From an uncultured Bifidobacterium sp. (GTDB lineage Bacteria; Actinomycetota; Actinomycetes; Actinomycetales; Bifidobacteriaceae): DNA of 19,570 nt. Positions 13,935 through 19,570 of this stretch are shown here, piece by piece. The notes beneath the pieces were generated by a model. That model made no database searches, was not told where the DNA came from, and was given only the letters and a program-made list of their open reading frames with translations. A program made the translations under genes and the position numbers. Location: NCBI RefSeq assembly GCF_949292005.1, contig NZ_CASEXV010000030.1, positions 1 to 19,570 of the forward strand. Reading direction: 5' to 3'. The stretch's first letter is position 1, and every line of letters begins with the position of its first letter.

Positions 13935-14516
13935 TCAGCGTCCGTGGAGCTTGTCGATGCCGTAGCGTCGGTTCGTCTCGTCGAGTTTGCGTTGCTGCTC
14001 GCCGTGCACGTGGGCGATCTCGTCGGCGAACACCTCCTGGGTCATCGTCCGGGTCTTCTCCATATTTTCCGCGACCTTCTCCCGGCTCATGATCTGATCC
14101 TCCCGTTTGGGCATGGTGATCAAACCTCCCGCGAGATCGATCGCCGCCATGACAACGCCGACCGCCAGACTCGTACCGACGGTTCGGGTGATCAGATAGC
14201 CAACGCCGGAGGCGACGATCAGCATAACCGCCGACTCCAGTATCGGGCATAGCGGGCTCAGGCTGTCGTCGCGTCGCTCCTGCAACGTGAACCGGCGGAA
14301 CACGACCGCCTGCGGGATCGCGCCCACCAATGCGGCGACGATCACGGACGTGGCCAGTTCGTCGAACGGCAAGGCGAATCTTGGCATGACCAAGCCGCCC
14401 AGCCACAACAAGAGCAGATAAGCGACGCACTTGACCGCGTTGACGACCAGATAGCCCGTCATCACGTTCCCGAACGGTATCGGCGTCCAGGATTCCCGCT
14501 TTGTTTCATCTGCCAT
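13935..14516 (-). CDS. Four-TM protein with charged cytoplasmic tail
   Basis: 193 residues. Helices lie at about 19-43, 55-75, 92-110 and 114-134, followed by a 60-residue charged, coiled-coil-like tail (MSREKVAENMEKTRT to ETNRRYGIDKLHGR). ATG 14516 lies two bases after the stop of the 26-aa ORF (TGACCATG), so translation is very likely coupled. The helix region ends LAGGLITMPKRE, comparable with AVGLLIGYLGKRE in the 14821-15261 protein, suggesting common descent. No known family recognised. A membrane receptor, immunity or anchoring function with a cytoplasmic interaction tail is inferred. Confidence 0.7.
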   Translation of the reverse strand: MADETKRESWTPIPFGNVMTGYLVVNAVKCVAYLLLLWLGGLVMPRFALPFDELATSVIVAALVGAIPQAVVFRRFTLQERRDDSLSPLCPILESAVMLIVASGVGYLITRTVGTSLAVGVVMAAIDLAGGLITMPKREDQIMSREKVAENMEKTRTMTQEVFADEIAHVHGEQQRKLDETNRRYGIDKLHGR

Positions 14517-14518
14517 GG

Positions 14519-14599
14519 TCAGATCCCCATGCACAGGGTCGCCGCGATCGTGGTCACCGCCAGCCTGCTTTTCCATGCTACATGCAATGACTTGTCCAT
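14519..14599 (-). CDS. 26-aa peptide ORF coupled to the four-TM gene
   Basis: ATG 14599 is preceded by AAAAGGTG at good spacing, nearly the same site as the 55-aa ORF. The product begins MDKSLHVAWKSRLAVTT and ends AATLCMGI. It has a basic n-region and hydrophobic core like a signal peptide, with one Cys near the C-terminus and no mature region beyond it. It could be a tiny membrane peptide, a lipobox-like processed peptide, or a translation-coupling leader. The duplicated 109-bp element ends 37 bp upstream. Confidence 0.5.
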   Translation of the reverse strand: MDKSLHVAWKSRLAVTTIAATLCMGI

Positions 14600-14635
14600 A
14601 GTAACTACACCTTTTAATCTCGTTGTTCCCTTGAT

Positions 14636-14743
14636 GCGATCGATCTTGGTTGACCGGTTTCGCAGTAGGCACTGCGATCCATTCACCGGTAGCTGCCGTC
14701 GTCGAAAATGGGGACAGCATCGCTGGGAACGTGTCCGTTGCTG
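14636..14743 (-). promoter_or_regulatory. 109-bp leader repeat, copy 2, with nested inverted repeats
   Basis: Direct repeat of 13610-13718, placed just upstream of the 26-aa ORF. It holds CGCAGT-AGGC-ACTGCG (perfect in this copy, damaged in copy 1) flanked on both sides by palindromic ACCGGT. Its position before two minus-strand membrane genes suggests a promoter/operator cassette, perhaps the target of one of the NarL-type regulators. Confidence 0.6.
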
Positions 14744-14820
14744 CAGGACGCCCTGACACAGCTGACTCAGTACAGTATATGAATTCCGTATGAGAGGGTT
14801 CTTGAAATATGAGCCCAGTC

Positions 14821-15261
14821 CTACGCTTGTTTGCGCTCGTATTCACGCTTGCCGAGATATCCGATTAGCAGTCCAACGGCAGCCCCCGACGCGGCGTACA
14901 AGGGGATGTGCCACCAGACCTGGGTCTGCGAATTGTCGACGATGCCGAGAAATACGGAATACAACATCCACTGCAAGGTGACACTGGGGATCGGTCGGTT
15001 CAGATAGATGCTGCCCTGCGTGTCTTCGTCACGTCTGCGCCCAAACCAATTGTCGAGCAGCAGTACGATGGCCTTCTGCACGGGGAAACCGATCCCAAAC
15101 CACAGCAGCAGACTCCAATCATGAAAAATCCAAGAGAACGCTGACCCCAGCGCGCCTCCCTCGAAGAGGCCCGTGACCACAGCCAGAATCATCTCATTGC
15201 CGACCCGGTGGCGGCCGGTTATTGCAGAATCTTCCTCTTGGTTATGCCCTTGTCGTGCCAT
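14821..15261 (-). CDS. Four-TM hypothetical protein, operon partner of the exported protein
   Basis: 146 residues with four hydrophobic segments (about 23-45, 49-70, 92-109, 115-134) and a positively charged end (GKREYERKQA). A cytosolic-looking loop NWFGRRRDED separates helices two and three. ATG 15261 has GGAG 9 nt upstream and lies 22 nt after the stop of the Sec-exported protein. This two-gene layout, exported protein then small membrane protein, is what toxin/immunity pairs look like. No family recognised; function inferred from arrangement only. Confidence 0.68.
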   Translation of the reverse strand: MARQGHNQEEDSAITGRHRVGNEMILAVVTGLFEGGALGSAFSWIFHDWSLLLWFGIGFPVQKAIVLLLDNWFGRRRDEDTQGSIYLNRPIPSVTLQWMLYSVFLGIVDNSQTQVWWHIPLYAASGAAVGLLIGYLGKREYERKQA

Positions 15262-15283
15262 GGAACTATCTCCGTTTCCCGAA

Positions 15284-15871
15284 CTAGGCGCATTTAATCG
15301 CATAATAGGCCAGACTTCCCACAAGAATGACAACGTTGAGACGAAAAGCGCCCTTCAATCCCAACTGCGCAGCGTGTTTGGGCAACTCGTGCCCCAAATA
15401 TTTGGCAAGCGTTTTCCATGCTTTTTGCGATATCCACTTATCAATTTTCTTCCAGTCAATGGATACGATCGCATCAATGCCCGTCGCTTTCAGAACGACG
15501 CATTGTGCGTAAGACCAGCCGCTCGACTTGGCTACGCCATAGAGTTGCAGAGAAGAGACAGATGCGTTGAGAGAATCGCGAATGGCACTAAGCTGCTGGA
15601 TATCCATCTCTGGAGCGTACCGCAATCGTGCCCTCTCATTAATGGTATAAATTTTTGTGCTTGAATTTTTCTCCAGCACTTTGGTAAACAAGTTGAGCGT
15701 CGCTTCTTCTACCGACTGAGTTGTCATCGCAGAGATGTTGTTTGATTGTGTTGATGTTCCGGCCGCCTGTGCCACGCCCGTTGAGCCGAAAATCATGGCG
15801 GCGCAGGCGATGAATGCGACAATTGCGGAAATGGTATCGAATCGTATTGTATCTGAATTGTTTGAATGCAT
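15284..15871 (-). CDS. Sec-exported protein with Cys-bounded amphipathic C-terminal domain
   Basis: 195 residues with a clear signal peptide (hydrophobic IVAFIACAAMIFGSTG, cut near VAQAA at about 37). Residues 38-115 are Ser/Thr/Asn-rich with charged stretches and resemble a propeptide. From C124 to C194, the only Cys of the exported part, comes a Lys/Trp-rich helical domain (DWKKIDKWISQKAWKTLAKY) ending in a hydrophobic segment (NVVILVGSLAYYAIKC). Cationic amphipathic helix plus hydrophobic hairpin closed by two Cys is a bacteriocin-like design, but I do not recognise the family with certainty. ATG 15871 has AAGGG upstream. The next gene is a four-TM protein, a candidate immunity partner. 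Confidence 0.72.
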   Translation of the reverse strand: MHSNNSDTIRFDTISAIVAFIACAAMIFGSTGVAQAAGTSTQSNNISAMTTQSVEEATLNLFTKVLEKNSSTKIYTINERARLRYAPEMDIQQLSAIRDSLNASVSSLQLYGVAKSSGWSYAQCVVLKATGIDAIVSIDWKKIDKWISQKAWKTLAKYLGHELPKHAAQLGLKGAFRLNVVILVGSLAYYAIKCA

Positions 15872-16097
15872 TGCGAAGATCCCTTCATGTTTGGCCTGTT
15901 GATGGCGCCACATGGAGGGGCGTCACCACCTCGATTCTCGGTGGCATATGGAGGAGCTGGCAAGCGAATGTCCCCTTTTTGCATGACAGTACGCTTGTCG
16001 ACTGCTGCCAATGATCAGCAGTAAGGCGAGCGACATGGATGTAGGAACGAGAACCGTAAAGCGTCTTGGGGCGATGAGACAGTCCGGATCCGTGTGA

Positions 16098-16358
16098 TCT
16101 CATCGTCAGGGCTGTCGTCGATCGGGGGACGTGCTGCTGGTGGATATGTCTTTGAACGACATGACTGGCGAACAGGTGATCGAGAAGGTCCGCGCCAGCG
16201 GATGCATTGTTCCGATTCTGGCGGTGACTTCGTTCCCTTCGCATCGGTATGCCGGGCGTGTGGCAGCGGCTGGGACACAGGGGATCGTCGCCAAACTGGG
16301 TGCGCACAACCGCAGCCAGGCGGTCGCCTTGTGGCTTGCACCGCATGGGTCGCGATGA
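16098..16358 (+). pseudogene. Broken NarL-type response regulator
   Basis: The frame holds the middle of a receiver domain (DVLLVDMSLNDMTG with phospho-Asp, AVTSFPSHRYAG, TQGIVAK) and then jumps straight to the last helix of a LuxR-type DNA-binding domain (LGAHNRSQAVALWL). The first about 50 residues are missing: a TGA at 16095 closes an upstream 20-codon frame that bears no likeness to a receiver start. About 85 residues between K and LGAHNR are deleted. It is closest in wording to response regulator 1 (LLVDMSLGDMDG, AVTSFP, QGIVGK), so it is a decayed paralogue, presumably once with its own kinase. Only a 17-codon hydrophobic ORF follows. Confidence 0.75.
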
Positions 16359-16523
16359 TGCTTCTGCTCTCGCTCACGATGTTCGCACGACGCGACGTTA
16401 GTCGATAATATATGGTTTGCGCCGGGATACTGCCGTACGGAGATGTCATCATTCGGCTATGGAACACGCAGATCGCTTAGGTTGAACCGGGAACTGCAAC
16501 GACAGGGTTCAGCGGTTGATTGT

Positions 16524-16793
16524 TCATTCAGTGTCGAGAGCCCCAAGCGTGATACGCCCACGGTCCCTGCGGCCAACAGACCGTCTCATCGAGCGCAAGT
16601 AATTCCTTCCGGGACTGCATAGAATTCCGTATGGCTGTCGTGTCCCCAGATGTTCAGGTGGGCGCTGCGACCCTGCCAGGATATGCAGCACCTTCCGCAG
16701 GATGCCAAAGACCAGCCAGCTCAGGGCGCCTAGTGTCAGCCCGGCAATGGTCAGCAGTGCCCGCGGTTCGGACAACGTCGTCGATGGGGTCAT
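16524..16793 (-). pseudogene. Truncated duplicate of the 8592-9115 membrane gene
   Basis: From ATG 16793 it repeats MTPSTTLSEPR and the membrane helix of copy A (one change, Thr to Ala), then leaves the 168-bp repeat after LHILAGSQ and runs into unrelated Arg-rich sequence to a stop at 16524. Only the 5' end of the gene was duplicated or retained. Confidence 0.45.
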
Positions 16794-16832
16794 CCACCTT
16801 GATGGAACCTCCGCCGGTGGTTCGCGACTGAC
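16665..16832. repeat. 168-bp direct repeat, copy B
   Basis: Matches 8987-9154 except for one base. The right end stops 11 bp short of the isochorismatase-like gene stop; the left end passes into unrelated sequence at 16664. Confidence 0.93.
16758..16816 (+). repeat. 59-bp direct repeat, copy 3
   Basis: Same sequence as the 3' end of the beta-helix gene (4796-4854) with one change (T to C at 16760). Candidate right-hand boundary of the island. Confidence 0.9.
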
Positions 16833-16842
16833 CTGATTCGTG

Positions 16843-17226
16843 TCATCGCACAACCGTGATGCCGGCATGCCGCAGACCGTCGACGGTCCTTGTGAAACGA
16901 CCTGCTTTGGCTGCTTCGACGCATTTCTGGTCCAGCAGCACTGAGAAACCGTTCCTCTTGCCTGCGCGGGCCGACGCGGCCACGCAATAGTTGCCATCGA
17001 TCCCCACCAGTTCCAATCCGGTGACGTTGTTGTCGCGCAGGAAGCGTGCCAGTTCCGTGTTGGAGAAGCAGTTGGCATGCTGCTTGACAAAGATATTTCC
17101 CGAGACGACATCGAGCCCCTTGGCGAGTTGGGGAGTGTATCTTCCACTGTGGTAGAAGAAACGCCGATCGTTTCTTCCTTCGCCGATGTAGTCTTCCTGC
17201 ACGTCTACCACCAACAGGGCATCCAT
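16843..17226 (-). CDS. Isochorismatase-like cysteine hydrolase, shortened
   Basis: 127 residues. It has the family's Asp in ALLVVDVQEDY (D8), Lys in IFVKQHANCFSN (K48) and nucleophile Cys in GIDGNYCVAAS (C81), with normal order and surroundings, so the active-site triad is present. Relatives I recall run to about 155-180 residues. The missing part falls between FFYHS (27) and GRYTPQLAKGL, where the second strand and helix should be, so an in-frame deletion of roughly 30-40 residues is likely. ATG 17226 has AAGGA at good spacing. It is divergent from response regulator 2. Substrate unknown (amide or vinyl-ether bonds in the family). It may be inactive if the core fold is damaged. Confidence 0.75.
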   Translation of the reverse strand: MDALLVVDVQEDYIGEGRNDRRFFYHSGRYTPQLAKGLDVVSGNIFVKQHANCFSNTELARFLRDNNVTGLELVGIDGNYCVAASARAGKRNGFSVLLDQKCVEAAKAGRFTRTVDGLRHAGITVVR

Positions 17227-17469
17227 GTGATTCCTTCCGCCTCTTGCGGCGGCATGTCCGCCGCGTCATCTGACTACCAGTATGACTGGATCGCATCTGC
17301 CGCAATGTGGGAACGCGTGTTTTCTGGATGGTTAGCGTGCTTGATCCGCGCGATGTCGGCTCTGGGGGTACCTTGGATGGCGCTTCTTCTTCAGGACTCT
17401 CCGGCAATGATCGCATGCGGCGCGACTAGGGGCTCGTGCTCGTGTTCGGCTGTTTGTAGGATGCTAGGT

Positions 17470-18165
17470 ATGAAGGATGGCTTGAGTGCGGTCGGCGTGG
17501 GGGTGCTGGACAACGACCCGCTGGCGTTGCGCATGTTCCGTGCAGTGTTGCATGACCGAGACGACATCGATCTGTTGTGGCTGGCTAGCAGCCCGGCCGT
17601 GGCGGTTCAATCGTGTCTATCGGCCGCGACCCGTCCGGACGTGCTGGTGACGGACATGGCCTTGGAGGGCATCAGCGGAACAAGCGTGTGCGCGAAGGTG
17701 AAGCAGCTGTCCGGTCCGATCCGCGTGATCGGGGTGACGGCCTACCGTACGGATGTTTACCTCGACGATGCGCGGGAAAGCGGCATGGAGGCGGTTGTCA
17801 GCAAAGCGCGGTTGGACGATCTCGTCGTCCGCATCCTCGACGAAGACGCCGCGCATGGCGGGCCTCCGACGCAAGAGGAGAACGGGAGTGGGCCCACGCC
17901 CGCGGGTAGGGCAAACCCGTCCTCGTGCGAGGCTCGGCAATCGTCAAAGCGGCCCACGCCCGTGGGCAGGAGAACGCTCTCACACCGCGAGCTGGAGGTG
18001 CTGGGATGTTTTTCGCGGGGGCTGAACTCCAGTGAGACGATGGATCGTCTCGACATCACCAGAAGCACGTTGGCATCTTACGAGCATAGGGCTACGGTCA
18101 AGCTCGGCGCGCGCAACAGGACGGAGGCGGTGGCGTTATGCATACGCAAGCACCTGCTGCCATGA
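17470..18165 (+). CDS. NarL/FixJ-type response regulator, system 2
   Basis: 231 residues. The receiver has the acidic patch VLDND (D14, D16), phospho-acceptor D62 (VTDMALEGISG), T90 (IGVTAYR) and K112 (VVSKARL). A long polar linker (about 125-165) contains two copies of a PTP-A/V-GR motif exactly 20 codons apart. The LuxR-type helix-turn-helix follows (LSHRELEVLGCFSRGLNSSET, then ITRSTLASYEHRATVKLGARNR). ATG 17470 was chosen for AGGA 8 nt upstream; the frame is open back to 17077 but that part has no ribosome site and an unlikely composition. It overlaps the kinase gene. The C-terminal KLGARNRTEAVAL matches regulator 1. Confidence 0.9.
   Translation: MKDGLSAVGVGVLDNDPLALRMFRAVLHDRDDIDLLWLASSPAVAVQSCLSAATRPDVLVTDMALEGISGTSVCAKVKQLSGPIRVIGVTAYRTDVYLDDARESGMEAVVSKARLDDLVVRILDEDAAHGGPPTQEENGSGPTPAGRANPSSCEARQSSKRPTPVGRRTLSHRELEVLGCFSRGLNSSETMDRLDITRSTLASYEHRATVKLGARNRTEAVALCIRKHLLP
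17891..17972. repeat. GGCCCACGCCCG repeat pair in the response regulator 2 linker
   Basis: GGCCCACGCCCGCGGGTAGG at 17891 recurs as GGCCCACGCCCGTGGGCAGG at 17951, 60 bp apart and in frame. Each can also form a CCCACG/CGTGGG-type hairpin. It encodes PTPAGR and PTPVGR. Confidence 0.75.
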
Positions 18166-19502
18166 ATGGACAATACGCCAACGGCGTCTTACGGTTGGCC
18201 CGCTGGCTGCCGGCCGTGGCATGTCTGCCGTTGATGGCGGAGTCCGCTGTTATGTATGCGTGGGGACAGTCCGGATGGCCGTCGCTGGTGGTGACGTTGC
18301 TGATGACATTGGCATGCCTGGGCGTCGCGTTGCGCAGCGACCTTGCCTGGCTGGTCGTGTTCCTGTGGCTGGTCCTGCAGATCCTGCCATTCCCGGTGAT
18401 GACCACCAGTGTCGTTCCTCCCCTATTGGCGACGCTGCTGATTCTCGGATGCATCGGCGCCGTCCAAGGGGTGCTCGCCGCTCTGATCGCCTTGACAGGC
18501 TATCTTCCCGCACTCTCTCGAGGCGGCACGACGCACATGCCGATCGATGCGATCTTCATCCAGTTTGGCTTCTTCATGCTCGCCGTGGGCGCTGGAATCG
18601 TTTGGGGTTCGTATCAACGCCGAACGCGGCGCGAGCGGCGCAGGGCCAGCCAGACGTACCAGCGCAATGCCTTGCGGGTGGCCGACCGGTTGCACAATTC
18701 CGTGGCCAACGACCTCGTCTATCTCGACCGGGTGCTCGCGGGCGATAAGCTGACTTCCGATCAGATCGAACAAGCCCGGAACGTGCTCTCTTCCGCCCTA
18801 GGCAAAGTGCACCAGGTTATCGACGAACTCGCCGTCAGCACACCCGGCAATGCCGACACGTCATCCGATTCCCATCAAGAGGAACGGCTGCCCCGTCTTT
18901 TTTCCTCGTGGGATCGCAAACTCGCCCAAGCCGGTTTCACGGGTGGTTCGCTGTTGGAGGAGCATACCGATCTGGCTTGGCTGGGCCGGCCGGCCGCGGA
19001 ATCCCTCACCGACATAATCGATGAGATCTACGGCAACATCCTCAAACACGCCGACCCGGGCGACGGCTACTGCGTCAGCCTGACGGACGATGGTGGTCGA
19101 CTCGTCATCTCGGTCGCGGACTCGCCCGCCGACATGCCACGCCATGATGGGCATGAGGGCACGGGCATCACACGATGCCGTCGGTGGGCTGCGCAACTAC
19201 GAGGGAACCTGGATGTGAGTCAGGACGACCACCAATGGACCATGACCATCACCATCCCCCACCCCGATGCACTGGCGGATCATTTGCCCCAAGAGCACCA
19301 CGGCCAATGGATCCGACCGTTACAGGTCACCACCAGAGACTGCGAGGCCCCACCCCAAGCCAAGGACGAAGCTTCTGAAACGGTCCCGGCGGAAGGCGGA
19401 GCCACAACCGCGGCACTGACCAACAGTCCGGCGACAACACGCGCCACACTAGCCATGGCAATCCCTTCAAATCAAATCCCTTTATTACCACCGGAATTAT
19501 AA
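18138..19502 (+). CDS. NarL-type sensor histidine kinase (HisKA_3 class), system 2
   Basis: 454 residues. Four or five membrane helices (about 17-160) with little outside the membrane, then the H-box RLHNSVANDL (H186), N-box DEIYGNILKHA (N300), an Asp box ISVADSPAD and a Gly box HEGTGITRCR (339-348). It overlaps the regulator gene: ATG 18138 has GGAGG 10 nt upstream inside the regulator. ATG 18162 would overlap the stop as ATGA but lacks a ribosome site. After the ATPase domain ends at about 375, an extra 80 residues rich in Pro, Thr and Ala (GGATTAALTNSPATTRATL) have no counterpart in kinase 1 and may be a run-on. It autophosphorylates and activates regulator 2; the signal is unknown. Confidence 0.88.
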   Translation: MHTQAPAAMNGQYANGVLRLARWLPAVACLPLMAESAVMYAWGQSGWPSLVVTLLMTLACLGVALRSDLAWLVVFLWLVLQILPFPVMTTSVVPPLLATLLILGCIGAVQGVLAALIALTGYLPALSRGGTTHMPIDAIFIQFGFFMLAVGAGIVWGSYQRRTRRERRRASQTYQRNALRVADRLHNSVANDLVYLDRVLAGDKLTSDQIEQARNVLSSALGKVHQVIDELAVSTPGNADTSSDSHQEERLPRLFSSWDRKLAQAGFTGGSLLEEHTDLAWLGRPAAESLTDIIDEIYGNILKHADPGDGYCVSLTDDGGRLVISVADSPADMPRHDGHEGTGITRCRRWAAQLRGNLDVSQDDHQWTMTITIPHPDALADHLPQEHHGQWIRPLQVTTRDCEAPPQAKDEASETVPAEGGATTAALTNSPATTRATLAMAIPSNQIPLLPPEL

Positions 19503-19526
19503 GGACCGCGAGAACGGTTGCGCTTC

Positions 19527-19553
19527 CCTTTGCCGCACCACATACGGCAAAGG
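19527..19553 (+). terminator. Terminator hairpin of two-component system 2
   Basis: CCTTTGCCG pairs perfectly with CGGCAAAGG around a 9-nt loop, 24 nt after the kinase stop. A T-rich stretch (AACTTTTCTC) follows a little downstream. Confidence 0.65.
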
Positions 19554-19570
19554 CTTGTAGAACTTTTCTC

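Noticed and set aside
14776..14788. GAATTCCGTATG shared with 16622-16633
   Set aside because: A 12-bp match is expected by chance several times in a window of this length.
4862..16842. Integrase, relaxase, lanthionine synthetase, ABC exporter or CRISPR array that would explain the island
   Set aside because: Looked for in both strands from the translated frames; none is present, only an OrfA-like IS remnant.
17077..17469. N-terminal extension of response regulator 2 ending in a Cys-rich stretch (GSCSCSAVCR), lantibiotic-like at first sight
   Set aside because: It has no stop before the receiver domain and no ribosome site, and the receiver starts normally at 17470.

Overview
The window looks like chromosome from a bifidobacterium or close actinobacterial relative. 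The partial Zwf begins in a bifidobacterial style (TNPLRDPRDL, then GVTGDLSRKK), coding GC is high, and there are GTG starts and SD-type ribosome sites. The genus is inferred from remembered resemblance, not from a search.

Region 1 (about 1-3423) is ordinary core genome, all on the minus strand. In transcription order it holds a GT4-type glycosyltransferase (3144-1912), a fluoride (crcB) riboswitch (1918-1839) whose 5' strand contains the glycosyltransferase stop codon, two crcB/fluc fluoride-channel genes overlapping by ATGA, and the 5' half of zwf, which runs off the left edge.

Region 2 (3424-4871, plus strand) is a secreted right-handed beta-helix protein whose signal peptide and body lie in different frames.

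Region 3 (about 4796-16832) is an accessory island starting in the last 59 bp of the beta-helix gene. These 59 bp recur almost exactly at 9080-9138 and 16758-16816, inside a 168-bp direct repeat (8987-9154 and 16665-16832). This pattern fits attachment-like junctions bounding two modules. Much of the left module has lower GC than the flanks. It holds a 41-aa ORF coupled to a three-TM protein, an IS3-type remnant, a secreted Amidase_6-type protein with a membrane-anchored partner, and a frameshifted membrane protein. The second module holds a NarL-type two-component system preceded by a 55-aa secreted-looking peptide ORF, several three- or four-TM proteins of 129-193 aa, two more tiny ORFs (20 and 26 aa) just ahead of four-TM genes, a duplicated 109-bp leader, a Sec-exported protein with a Cys-bounded amphipathic C-terminus, and a wrecked response regulator.

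Region 4 (16843-19570) holds an isochorismatase-like hydrolase with an apparent internal deletion. It is divergent from a second, paralogous response regulator/histidine kinase pair that ends at a good terminator hairpin.

Working model (inference): the island carries several small secreted peptides or proteins, each beside a small multi-TM protein that could be its immunity, receptor or export partner, under paralogous NarL-type two-component systems. No integrase, lanthionine synthetase, ABC transporter, intact transposase or CRISPR array is visible. The island is either incomplete here or works differently from a classical lantibiotic locus.
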